Part shown: positions 12,923 to 22,804 of the stretch, one piece after another
Layout: every line of letters starts with the position of its first letter
Numbering within the stretch: the first letter of the stretch is position 1
NCBI GenBank assembly: GCA_037952775.1
Contig: JBANAY010000003.1
Location: forward strand, 16,740,001-16,804,000
From: Clonostachys chloroleuca
Lineage: Eukaryota > Ascomycota > Sordariomycetes > Hypocreales > Bionectriaceae
Direction: 5' to 3'
DNA length: 64,000 nt
The notes under the pieces: generated by a model
Seen by the model: the letters and a program-made list of their open reading frames with translations, nothing else
Database searches by the model: none
What the model was told of the DNA's origin: nothing
Position numbers and translations under genes: made by a program

Positions 12923-15477
12923 ATGGCCTTTGCAACTCGACTTGGGCCGCTCACCAGCGAGCTTGTTGAAGCCGTAACCCACGTATCCTCTCAGGTGCGA
13001 GATTCTAATTCTCAGAAGCTGGGCAAAAAGGCCTAGAAGTAGCTGACGATTCGTGTTAGAGACACCCTGAGAGGCATAAGCATCATCGCGATGTAGTTCT
13101 ACGGAAACTTAAGTCGCATCCATTTTTGCGCACAAATCAATTTGACGTTGCCAATACTCTGGATGGTCTTGAAGAGCGCTTCCGGGTGAATAACCGAGAT
13201 GATTTGGCGGATAATCTTCACGAGAGGCTGGAAAAGCTTCAAGACGTTTCAACTAAATGGCATCCTGAAATCCTCTTCTTACTTCTTGAGCTCTCTGACC
13301 AACCGACTTTCAACACAGAGCTCACCGACCTTGAACTGCTACGACAGCCTGAGGAAGACGATGCCTCCGTATTGCGCTGGGAGACGATTGCCAAAGAAGA
13401 TGGCTGGGATCAAGATGCTGAGCTTTGGAAATCGATCAAATATAGTGACAGTTCAGATGAGGAGTTGTCATATGCCAACACCGCAGATGGCTCAGATTCA
13501 TTGTCTGAAACTGATCCTAGTGATGCTGAGGGGCCAATTAGGAATACTGGAACCAAAATAGTCCATCCAGAAGACGAGTCGCTCTTCAACTCGGTACGAG
13601 AGTCTCAAAGTTGGCGCACTGCCAAACCTGCAACGGACGCATCGGGGAGGATACGAAAAGTCGGCGTCAGCGAAGCACATGCTCTTCGTGAAGTTCTGTT
13701 CATGCTTCAAGGCCTTGACACCACTCTCTTTGATCGCAACATTGCCCCAGTACCCTCTTTTCAGATATCGCACATTGCGTGGGATACACACAGGGCGTTA
13801 ATCAACACTTTTGCTGAGTTTGGCCGTCGTCTTGCCCCTCTTAGAAAATTCATGAAGAAAAGTCAAGATTTGGCCCATATACAAGCATTTCAAGATTCCA
13901 TCGGAAGTCATTTGCTCGACTTTGACCAAAAATTGTCAGAAATACACGCCCGCCTGGCGTGCCCCCAAAAAGACGAAGTTGTTAGTCTGATGGCTCTGAA
14001 GACAGAACTAACTCCGTGGCTACGACCGTTGCACGCGTTGGCAGACGTTGTTACTGGAATGAACGACACCTCTGATTCCGGAGCTTTTCGTCATCTTGAG
14101 TTGCTGTACCAAGGCGCAACACTGGCTCAATCGAGTGAGGATACAATGATATATGTGTCTCTTGCACGGGTCTTTGTAGCATGTTTCAACGTCTATCTAA
14201 GACCTATTAGGCTTTGGATGGATGAAGGGAAACTGCAGACTGGTGGCTCTTTCTTCATATACGAAACTTCAGCGGAATTGACTCTTGGTCGTATCTGGAG
14301 TGATCGGTTCAAGTTTCGTACCGGCGTGGACGGAGGTCTTCATGCGCCTATGTTCCTCCAACCCGCCGCGAGCAAGATTATGAATGCGGGAAAAAACATC
14401 GTGGTCTTGAAGCGTTTGGAGTATCAATCCATTCTACGTCACGTGGAGGAAGAAGAGCCACCTCTGGATTACGACTCTATTTGTCCAGCTGGGTTTGAAT
14501 TCGCGCCATTTCCAGATCTCTTCGCTGCTGCTTTTGAGCGCTGGATTCAAAGCAAATATCGCTCGACATCGACAACCCTTAAGGCGGCCCTATTTGAACA
14601 GTGCGCGTTGTTTTCCAACCTAGATTCATTAGAGAGACTTTATTTCATGTCAGATGGATCTGCGTCGACCATCTTCCACGAGGCCATATTCGCCAAGATG
14701 AATTCTCTTGACCCCTCATGGAGAAGTCAATACTTCTTGACAGCGATTGCTCAGGAAGCTTTCGGGACTCTGCTAGACGCGGACCGTTTAACTGTTATTG
14801 TGGATAAGCTGGGGATGGATGAATCTCCTACTTCTGCAAGAGACTCTGTACGATCTGTACTTCCACATGTTAAGATTGACTATCGCCTCACATGGCCGGT
14901 ACAAATGATTCTGTCATCAACGAGCATGGAGAATTACCAGAAGATCTTCTCTCTCCTTCTTCAGTTCAAGAGAGCCGCGTATGAGCTACACAAACCCAAG
15001 ATTTTGGACCATTACTGGACAGACCACGAGGACTGGGAGGCACGAGCATTGTATTACTCATGCCGAACTAGGATTTTGTGGTTTTGTAATACGATGCAAA
15101 ACTACATATCGACACTGGTACTCACACCTCACCTCTTGGAAATGCGACGAAAACTCCGAGAAGCTCAAGATGTAGACGCCCTCATCATTGTGCACGATAC
15201 ATTTATGAAGAATATTGTCGATGGTGTTTGCCTCGGGGCTCGACTTGAACTGATCAGGGAATGCATGTCTGATATCATGGACCTAGCGATCAAGTTGGAG
15301 CAGTCATATGCAGGGAACACGACCTTGGAAGCGCTGAGTGAGATAAAGAAGGATTTTGAGAGACACTTACGGTTTATAACAGAAGGTCTGCGAAGTGTGG
15401 CCAGGGCAAAGGGAGACTCTCAATCAGCGAAATGGGACACATTGGCAGAGATGCTACAGATGGGCAATTCGAGATGA
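12923..15477 (+). CDS. Gamma-tubulin complex component, GCP5-like (Spc97/Spc98 family)
   Basis: Predicted 829-residue member of the Spc97/Spc98 family that builds the gamma-tubulin ring complex nucleating microtubules at spindle pole bodies. The pattern LREVLFMLQGLDT followed by a long helical GRIP1-type region looks most like GCP5; GCP6 is less likely. Exons are 12923-12994 and 13060-15477. The 65 bp intron (GTGCGA, branch GCTGAC, TTAG) joins THVSSQ to RHPERHKHHRD. The C-terminal half (from about residue 560) has the GRIP2-like segments DYRLTWPVQMILSS and FKRAAYELHKPKILD, as expected for gamma-tubulin contact. Acidic, serine-rich residues near 120-150 may be regulatory. The gene ends only 89 bp from the stop codon of the convergent hydrolase. 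Confidence 0.85.
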
Positions 15478-15566
15478 GGCACGATAACATATAGGAGTCG
15501 CGAAAATATGATACCCAATTTTTATTAAATTTTTGCTTTGTAAAGTTTTGATGTGAAGAAACTTGT

Positions 15567-16349
15567 CTATCCCCAACTTCTCATTTGGTCAGCAAAGAAC
15601 TTCATAATTGGGAACATTTCCTCTCTATTCCTAGGCATGTCAACTTCCCTCCTCTTCCACTGCACCACCCTCACATCCTCAAACTCCTTCTTTATAGTAT
15701 CAATGTTGCTGTCAGATAGCTGCACAGCAAGGACCTTTGACTTGCTCTTCTTTCGACTACTGACCGTCGGAATCATAGAGTAAGGTAAAGGACCGCCAAT
15801 CGACACGGCGCCCTTGCAAGTCTCCCCGCCCAAGTTTGAGCTCGAACCCGAACCCTCGCCATCCGAGACCTCGACGACCTTTGGCTGCACGCGCAGCTGA
15901 GACGCCAGACCCAGGGCCAGGGAACCGCCCTGCCCGAACCCGAAGAACATGACGTCGCTCATCTCCCACCCCAGCTTCCCGACCAGCACCCCGCGCACCA
16001 GCTCTCCCAGCACGAGGTCCCGCGCGCGCGCGAAGCCGGGATCAGTGTCCAGCTCGCCACGGGCCTCGTCCATGAGCAGGTCGTCGCCCCAGTGGAAGCC
16101 CTGAGCGGAACCGGGGCCGGGGAGCAGGCCGGCCGGGAGCGGGGAGGTGCCGCGCACGGAGATGGCGAGGACGCCGGGGAGGTTCATACCGCGGGCGAAG
16201 GAGGCGAAGGAGGCGTCCGTGTCGCCGAGGCCGTGGAGGAGGATGAGGATGGAGGTGGTGGACTCCGGGGGCGAGGGAAAGTGGAGGGAGTGGGGGAGGG
16301 TGGAGGCGAGGGACTCGAAGTCCTTTGCGGAGGGGACTCGGGCGGGCAT
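15567..16349 (-). CDS. Alpha/beta-hydrolase of phospholipase/carboxylesterase type, nucleophile Ser replaced by Gly
   Basis: Single-exon 260-residue protein with the fold hallmarks of the phospholipase/carboxylesterase (acyl-protein thioesterase-like) family: ILILLHGLGDTDASF near residues 35-48 (oxyanion HGLGD) and a Trp-Gly-Asp motif (HWGDD). The nucleophile elbow, expected as GFSQGG, reads GFGQGG at residues 137-142, so position 139 is Gly rather than the catalytic Ser. No clear catalytic His follows near the C-terminus. I recall the same change in related fungal proteins, so it may be an ancient non-catalytic subfamily rather than a local mutation. A binding or scaffold role is an inference. 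It is convergent with the GCP gene. Confidence 0.75.
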   Translation of the reverse strand: MPARVPSAKDFESLASTLPHSLHFPSPPESTTSILILLHGLGDTDASFASFARGMNLPGVLAISVRGTSPLPAGLLPGPGSAQGFHWGDDLLMDEARGELDTDPGFARARDLVLGELVRGVLVGKLGWEMSDVMFFGFGQGGSLALGLASQLRVQPKVVEVSDGEGSGSSSNLGGETCKGAVSIGGPLPYSMIPTVSSRKKSKSKVLAVQLSDSNIDTIKKEFEDVRVVQWKRREVDMPRNREEMFPIMKFFADQMRSWG

Positions 16350-16893
16350 TGTTCTGGGGCGTGTGATGGATGAGGCTGTGATATGCGTATTGGGATTCTT
16401 TGGCGAGCGAGTTGGAGGTTGCGTGCGGTGGAGGGCCTCGCAGGGCTCACCGGTTGTAGTTGGTGTTGCTTTACAGGGGTATCATCCAAGTAGATGGAGG
16501 AGAAGGAATCCTAAGATTAAGAACTTGGCGCTTGAGGCGAAAAGCCCATGTAAAGTGTGTAAGTTGTAAGTTGTGCAGGGCGCGGTGAAGCTCTTGTTTG
16601 GACGTCGATGTAGAAGTGTGGTTGTAGGTGGGGCGGTTGGCCGGAGGCCAAACCAACTCCGACGAAGCTGTCCGAAACGAGGAAAAGAAGCACAATCTCT
16701 CACGGCGGGGTCGTCTTTGATGTTGTATAGTTGAATCAGTTTATGCTGGCACTATCTTTACCAAAAGTAGACAGACTCCTATGGCTCGACAAAAAGAAAC
16801 AAACAAGAAATGAACCAAGTGTGAATGAACAATATTTCCTGTCGTGATATTCACTCCCAAACACCGTGCTTTCCATTAAAGAGAGCTCTTGGC
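16350..16893. promoter_or_regulatory. Promoter of hydrolase-like gene and 3' region of kinesin gene
   Basis: 544 bp between two minus-strand genes. It should hold the hydrolase promoter and the kinesin 3' UTR. No further feature was recognised. Confidence 0.5.
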
Positions 16894-18748
16894 TCAGATA
16901 TTCTCACGTGCCCCGAGAGGCATCCTGGCGCTCTCCTCGTCCTTGAAGCGCATCATGTCTCCTCCGATCAGTTTCCGTAGGTTGCCCATGTCCGTCAGAT
17001 AGCGCCTCATGTCTTCCTGCAGGTCATCTTCACCGTATGCAGTGCTCTCCGAGTCATAGTCGTACTCATAATCATCAGCCTCGGATATGTCGTCTGCATC
17101 TACATTCTCCTTGTTGTCCACACCTTCGTCGGTGCTCTTGACGGTGACTGGTGGGATGGGATTCTTGAGACTATCGATGGCGAGCTTGAGGTGCAGCTTG
17201 AGAGCCTCGTTCTCGGTCTGGAGCTTCTTGATCTTGCTCTCGGCCACCATGCTACGCTCCTCCATCTTTCGCTGCATTGCAGCTACGCGGTTCTGGTATT
17301 CCTCCAGTCTCTCCTCAGCTTGCTGAGCATTCTTTTCTTTCTGCCGCGAGTCGGAGACGGAGAGCTGAAGTAGGCGGATCTCCTCTGCCATGGCTGCGAT
17401 CTGGGCGTCCCTCTCGGCAGTGGAAATGTGGTCTTGGTTGACAACAGCACGAGTCCGGATCCTCTTGGCCTGGTCGGCATACCGGAGTGTTGATAACGTC
17501 TCGTCATAGTCGGACGGCGCAATGCAAGCAATCATGGCAGTCTTGCTGTTGCCTCCGAGCGAGTCCTTGAGCAGCCAGGTCAGGATAGAATCACGGTACG
17601 GCACGACGTCTTTCCGCTTGCCCGCCCGCAGCGCCTTCGGGTCTGCCAAGGCGGCAATCACACGACCCAGCGTGGTGAGTGACTTGTTGATGTTGCTGCC
17701 CTCTCGCAGCCGGGCACCTGTGGCCTCGGTTGACTTGGCTCTCTCGCTACCCGCGAGATCCACCAGTCGTATTCTCGAGCTCCTCTCAGTTGTCTCGTCA
17801 GTTTCCATGTCGTGGTGAATCTGCTTGAGCATGATGGTGAAGACGGCGTGACTTCGGCTACTAGTGTCGTTCATCTTGGTGCTGGCCACTGTTCTTGATG
17901 CATCACCATTGGTCATGTACCGCAGGATCTCATCGATGTTCCGGACGGGAACCTCTGTGAGATCCTTGACGTACGGGCCTTCAGTGGGAGACTCTCGGAT
18001 TTTGAGATAGTTGGGAGGTTTGTTGGGGTCGGAGCGCACGAGGAGATCTCGCACATGCTCGTTGTACACCTCGAAATAGGACACACGCACGCTGTAGGCG
18101 ATGTTGGTGTCTTCGGCGTGTGCTGCATCAATGCGTTCGAACAGATCCTCGCACGTTCGAGGAATCAGACCAGGTTGGTCCGGCGTTCCCATCATGGTAT
18201 AACTCTTCCCGGACCCTGTCTGTCCGTAGGCGAATATGCAGGTATGGTACCCTTCGAAATTGTGATCGAGAAACTCTTCTCCCAAGCTGTTGTAGACGTC
18301 TGATTGTGTGGCATAGTGCTTGTCTGTTGGGTCATGACTCCAGAACGAGTTGTCGAATGTGAAGTTCTTCTCCTCATAGACCTTGCGTGACTTTGGCTGA
18401 AGCTGTTTCCCTCCGCTGGCAGCGTCCGGAACGTCTGGTGGAAGGAGAGTCGTTTGCTGCGTGATCGGGTCCATGTCTATCAGGCAGCGAGTCTGCTTGG
18501 CGAGCTCTGTGCCGACGTGTGTCAGTAACAACCTTCTCTAAACTCCACATAAAGAGAAAAAGCTTCCACTCACCTCTCTGGAGGAAAGCTCGCACGCGGA
18601 CCACGACTCGCACATTGCCTCCGCCTTCCATTCTGGAGAGCATGGGAACAGTCCCATCGCGCGAGCGCAGAGAAGGGGTTGAGGCAGAGGAGCGCACAAC
18701 ACGCTGGGGATCAGGCGAGGAAGGCATGAGTCTAGAGTCGAGGGCCAT
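16894..18748 (-). CDS. Short kinesin-3 type motor protein
   Basis: N-terminal kinesin motor of about 595 residues. Exons on the minus strand are 18574-18748 and 16894-18506; the 67 bp intron starts GTGAGT and joins FLQR to ELAKQTR. Motor motifs are complete: P-loop GQTGSGKS (residues 153-160), switch [13 protein letters not shown], switch [15 protein letters not shown], and [17 protein letters not shown] coiled coil follows (about residues 420-510), then a short acidic tail. There is no FHA or PH cargo domain, unlike full-length Unc104/KIF1 kinesin-3. This resembles the short fungal kinesin-3 class (Neurospora KIN3, Aspergillus UncB). The start at 18748 ([11 protein letters not shown]) is my choice; an in-frame ATG lies about 27 codons upstream. 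Confidence 0.9.
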
Positions 18749-20332
18749 GTCCCGGAGTGTGTAATTGACTTGCTCGATAGTATTCTGGCAGCGTTGACGA
18801 AGAATGTGCCACATTTCAAAGGCCGACTTCCTCCCATCCACTTTTCTTGTTTATGCTACTTGCCTAGTTGGGAGATGGGCTGGTTGCTAGGGTCAACCAG
18901 ATGGGCCTAGCAGTCGGGTAGGGCACGGAGCCTGTAGGTTAGGTAGCTACAGGCTTGGTTGGGTATGTGCGCTGGCTGCTGTTGGCCTGTGCTGGGGCCC
19001 TGGCCAGTTGGCGTGGGCGAATCTGGGTCGCTGGGCGATTCAATTCCAGAGCTTATCCGCTGCAGCAGGGGGCCTGGTAACTGGATGGAGACGACGCCTG
19101 TTGATTGCGATGGAGCGCTCGCCAGTTCAGAATGAGGCGGAAGAAGAGCGACGTCTGGCGGGACAGACATTAGATCGATCTCCAGGTTTAAAACATCCCT
19201 TCTGCCACTAACGTACATCAGGTTGACCCCTCCTTCGCGCGCATCGTGTGATGGTCAACCGCTGCTGATGGCACCGCTTTGTTTACTTAAAGCCGATTGA
19301 GGTAAGACACTCTTAGTGCTGCATGGATCAAGCTTGTTGTGGAGGTGGGTGGTATTGAAGATGAAGCAAGGCCGCGCTTTGGTTTCTCTATACTGGTGTT
19401 CCAGGTATTGACGTGGCCTCAAGCGAGTAGAAAGACAAATCTTTCCTGTGTTTCTTCAAATGGTTTGTATGGATTTGATGATTCGGAGTTGACTTTGGAC
19501 TTTCTAGTGTGATAAGATGTGTGAAAAGCCCTTCAAGTTTTGGTCTCACCTCTAATGTCGCCTACTCGTTTCGTTCCGGGCAAGAATCAAAAGTGTCTTG
19601 GCAGGGAGACCTGCAGACTGTGGTTCTTTAATGCTTCACATATAATAAAATCGAGGTATTGGGGCTGGCGTTCCTCCAGGCGCAAGCTCTGCAAATCGGC
19701 TGGCGACGAGTGGGAATCATGAAAGGCATCAGAGCCTTTTGGTATCGCAAACAACAAGAATCCAGACAGTTGATCGAGCGATTAGATTACTGCTGGAGGA
19801 GAGTAACAGGTTGTTTCAAATTGCGACCGCGTTGTCAGCTGCATGTAGCCGGATAGGGATCAATGGTTTGTGCTCGAGGCCGAGTCCAAGAATCGATGAT
19901 GTGCGGCTCGGCCCCGCTTCCTTGCTGAATTTACACTGCAGGTCCCTGTAATTTAGCGCCTGCAGAGCGTCGGCTCCATCCCGTCCCCCTCTGCGATTTA
20001 GCGCACTGCCTGAGCGTGACCGAAACGCGTCGTGCTAGCTTTATCCTTACCTGTAATCTCAACGACAGGTCGAAACGCGTTTTCCTTTTTTCCTCCGGAT
20101 ATTCTTCCTCAACGACCACGCCCCCGATTCTCTTATTTCCTTCCTTAAAGCCTCGTTCGTTCGTTCGTCCCTCATTTTGCATCGATTTTGAGAACGCCGA
20201 ATTTCTCGTGTATCGCACGTTTCAAGCCTGTCGCATCGCGAATCCAGCTTCCAAGCCAAGGTTCAGCGCCAGAACCGCGACCAGCATATACCGAAAAACC
20301 ATCGACATTTTTAATATTCACCTTCAATAACG
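18749..20332. promoter_or_regulatory. Divergent promoter region, kinesin and AT-hook gene
   Basis: 1.58 kb between divergent genes. Near 20080-20170 there is a pyrimidine-rich leader with a short GTTC repeat, typical of a highly expressed fungal transcription start region, just before the AT-hook start codon. No protein-coding frame was recognised. Confidence 0.5.
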
Positions 20333-20996
20333 ATGGCCAAGACAAAGCCAGCAGCTTCTCCCAAGGAGGACAACACAGCCACCTCAGGCCGCGGATCTCG
20401 CGGAGCCGCTGGAGGTGTTACCAAGCCTGAGGGAACCCCGGTGCGTGGCCGTGGACGTCCTCGAAAGGACGGCACCTCAGGCCCGCCCAAGCCCAAGCCC
20501 GCATACGTGCCCACTGGACGCCCCCGCGGTCGCCCCAAGGGAAGCGGCAAGCCGGGTGCTGCCGCCAAGCGCGCTGCCAAAGCAGCTGCTAAGCCAGCAA
20601 CCCCCAAGGTGGCTGGGCGTACCCGCGGTCGACCTCGCAAGTCGGACGCAGACGCTGGCGCCGCCACAACCCCCAAGTCCGCGGCCAAGAAGGGGAGGAG
20701 AGCATCCAAGGCAGCTGAGGAAGAGGAAGAGGAAGAGGAAGAGGAAGAGGAAGAGGCCGAGGACAAGGCTGATGAGAAGGATGCCGACGAGGAGCATGAG
20801 GAAGAGGACGAAGGTATGCAAACACCCTGATGCTTTATTCGTTTGAAGGCGCGCGTAGCTAATATTATTGACTTTGCAGCAAACAAGCAGATCGAAGACG
20901 AGGCCAATGATGTTAGTCCCCCCTCCCCCTTAGAGACTTTAAATACCAAGACTAACGGCTCACATCTCGTAGGATGCTGATGACAACAGCGAGTAA
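20333..20996 (+). CDS. AT-hook (HMGA-like) chromatin protein
   Basis: Small basic nuclear protein of 178 residues. Exons are 20333-20813, 20880-20911 (32 bp) and 20973-20996 (24 bp). It has three AT-hook cores that bind the minor groove of AT-rich DNA: GRGRPRK (39-45), GRPRGRPKG (62-70) and TRGRPRK (97-103). A Lys/Ala/Pro-rich linker resembling histone H1 tails separates the second and third. The C-terminus is strongly acidic, with a run of 13 Glu coded by alternating GAG/GAA (20717-20755), like the acidic tail of HMG proteins. Both introns have GT-AG ends, and the spliced end reads NKQIEDEANDDADDNSE. A role in chromatin architecture is inferred from composition. Confidence 0.85.
20717..20755 (+). 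repeat. GAGGAA coding repeat (poly-Glu)
   Basis: Thirteen alternating GAG/GAA codons in the AT-hook gene. The tract is prone to length change in multiples of three or six without breaking the frame. Confidence 0.9.
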
Positions 20997-21489
20997 ACCA
21001 GCACAATGACGGGTGGTCGGGTTGATCGAAATCTTTTTCTTTATCTTTGCAGTAAACTCACAACATAAATGAAACACGTCCCTTACCTGCATTCTGTATT
21101 GATTACTAGGCTCAAACATCTAGCCAAGGGAGGGTTTCTGACGGACAAACACCGCGTGGGTATCAGGATAGCTAGGAGTAATAGCCAAGGTGGCCGGGTG
21201 GGCGCTTTATCGTAATAATGAAATTTTGTTTTTTATGCTGGTATTGCTACCAGGCCCCCGAACAAAAATATAAGGGTGCTGTGGACGGGTGCCGTAGACG
21301 GGCGACTGGACACAGATCAAGATGGGCCGGCTAGAAGCCAGAACGCGGGCAGCGGAGCTTCGGGCAGCGCAGCCTTCTGTTTTCCTGCCATGCTTCCGAG
21401 TTGTCCCCCGCGTACACCTATTCGTATCGGTGAAGACTTGGAGTTGTAGCTTTACTCGGCCTCGTGAGTATTGGAATCATTGCCTCACG
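20997..21489. other. Convergent intergenic region
   Basis: 493 bp between the AT-hook gene (+) and the aprataxin gene (-), expected to hold both 3' UTRs. T-rich stretches lie at about 21030-21045 and 21220-21235. No gene was seen. Confidence 0.5.
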
Positions 21490-22254
21490 CTATTCCCGAC
21501 TCCACTCCTCAAACTCCTCTTCCAGATGGTCCTTGAGCTGCTTGAAGCGGTTCCCGAAATTCCGCCCACACCTCCAGCACCGCAGGTCCCTGTGCAGATA
21601 CCCGGCCTCCTTGGTCTGCCTCCTCGGGTCGTCCAGCGCCAGCGGGAAGTCGGCCACGTCGACGAGGAAGGGCGTGTTGAAGGAGTTGTAGTGCTTGCGG
21701 TGCTTGACCTTGGGCGAGTGCATGTCGCGCGACAGGACGTGGACGTGCAGGTGGGACATGCTAGGCTTGGCGTGGACGCCGACGATGACCTCCCTCGACC
21801 AGTCGCGGCCGCGGGGCAGCCCGTCAGCCGGATCGAGCTCCACGTCCGGCGCAACCTGGTCGTCGTCGCCGTCCAGGACCGCCTGCCTCGCCGCGTCCGC
21901 CCTGCTGTTGTGGCCGAGGCGGCGGCGCAGCTCGCTGGCTACGAGGGCCTTGAGCTTCCCCGTCTCGGCGAGGACTTTGGCCCTGAAGTCGGCGTCCTCG
22001 AGGGCGTCGAACGGGTGCATGAGGTTGTGCTTGGGGGAGCGCGGGAGCAGGAGGGTGTGGATGGTGGACTTGGGGAACAGGTCGTTGATCACTACAAAGT
22101 CCGGGGTGTGGTAGATGACCCGCGATGATGGGAAGGACGACGGGTCGGCCAGGTAGGCGCCCAGGCCCATGCGGTCCTTGAACGGGTGGCCGCCTCTGGA
22201 AAAGCTGGAGTGGCTGTGGCCCTGTGTAGGAGTTGCCTTGGGTTTGGGTCTCAT
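21490..22254 (-). CDS. HNT3: Aprataxin-like HIT-domain DNA repair hydrolase (Hnt3)
   Basis: Single-exon 254-residue protein. It should remove AMP from 5'-adenylated DNA ends left by abortive ligation, acting in the nucleus in single-strand break repair. The HIT active site HLHVHVL (H-x-H-x-H-x-x) follows KPSMS, and the N-terminal part has the typical DLFPKSTIHTLLLPR strand. The C-terminus has a C-x2-C...H-x3-E zinc-binding motif (CWRCG and KDHLEEEF), matching the C2HE finger of fungal Hnt3 and distinguishing it from plain HINT proteins. There is no FHA domain, as is usual for fungal Hnt3. The coding strand is very GC-rich. The start at 22254 is the only good ATG in frame. Confidence 0.9.
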   Translation of the reverse strand: MRPKPKATPTQGHSHSSFSRGGHPFKDRMGLGAYLADPSSFPSSRVIYHTPDFVVINDLFPKSTIHTLLLPRSPKHNLMHPFDALEDADFRAKVLAETGKLKALVASELRRRLGHNSRADAARQAVLDGDDDQVAPDVELDPADGLPRGRDWSREVIVGVHAKPSMSHLHVHVLSRDMHSPKVKHRKHYNSFNTPFLVDVADFPLALDDPRRQTKEAGYLHRDLRCWRCGRNFGNRFKQLKDHLEEEFEEWSRE

Positions 22255-22804
22255 GAGCTCTGTGACTTTTGGGTCTCAGTGAGCGGAAGATGGATGGTGG
22301 TGACGGGCACCTACATACATGCATTTTTGCTTCGGCTGCCCTTGGTTTGTGGAGGTTCAACACCCTGGATTTCATCCTTGGTGATTGCTTCGTCTGAGTC
22401 GGAGCCTGGTGAGCCCATCATGTGATCACTGCCAGAAAAGAACACCAGCCTAGGAGTGCAAGGTTGGTGAAAGAGGCTCTTGGGTAGAGACGGAGCATGG
22501 TGTAAGTTGGAGCTTGCTGTCTGCCTAATAAGTGGGAGGTATAAGTCAGGTTGGGGCTGCCCCACCACGGCTCTTGACTCACAGCTAATATCGGCAGCCT
22601 GGTATAATTGAACTGGCAAACACGACAGACACAAAAGAAACACCAATCAAGCTTTGCGTCAGGTTCTTCCAGAGAGAGGTTGTAGGTTCGATGGCCAGAA
22701 TAATCCTGTTTTAACAAAATGCCTTTAGATACTCTGCAGACTCCTGGCTCGCCCCATCTATCGTGATATTTTATGCCCGTCGTGTCTATCGTCATATAAT
22801 CTGA
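22255..22804. promoter_or_regulatory. Aprataxin promoter and helicase 3' region
   Basis: 550 bp between two minus-strand genes. No additional frame or repeat was recognised. Confidence 0.5.

Noticed and set aside
21322..22128. 268-residue + strand open frame
   Set aside because: Antisense shadow of the aprataxin gene, which has clear HIT and zinc motifs on the other strand.
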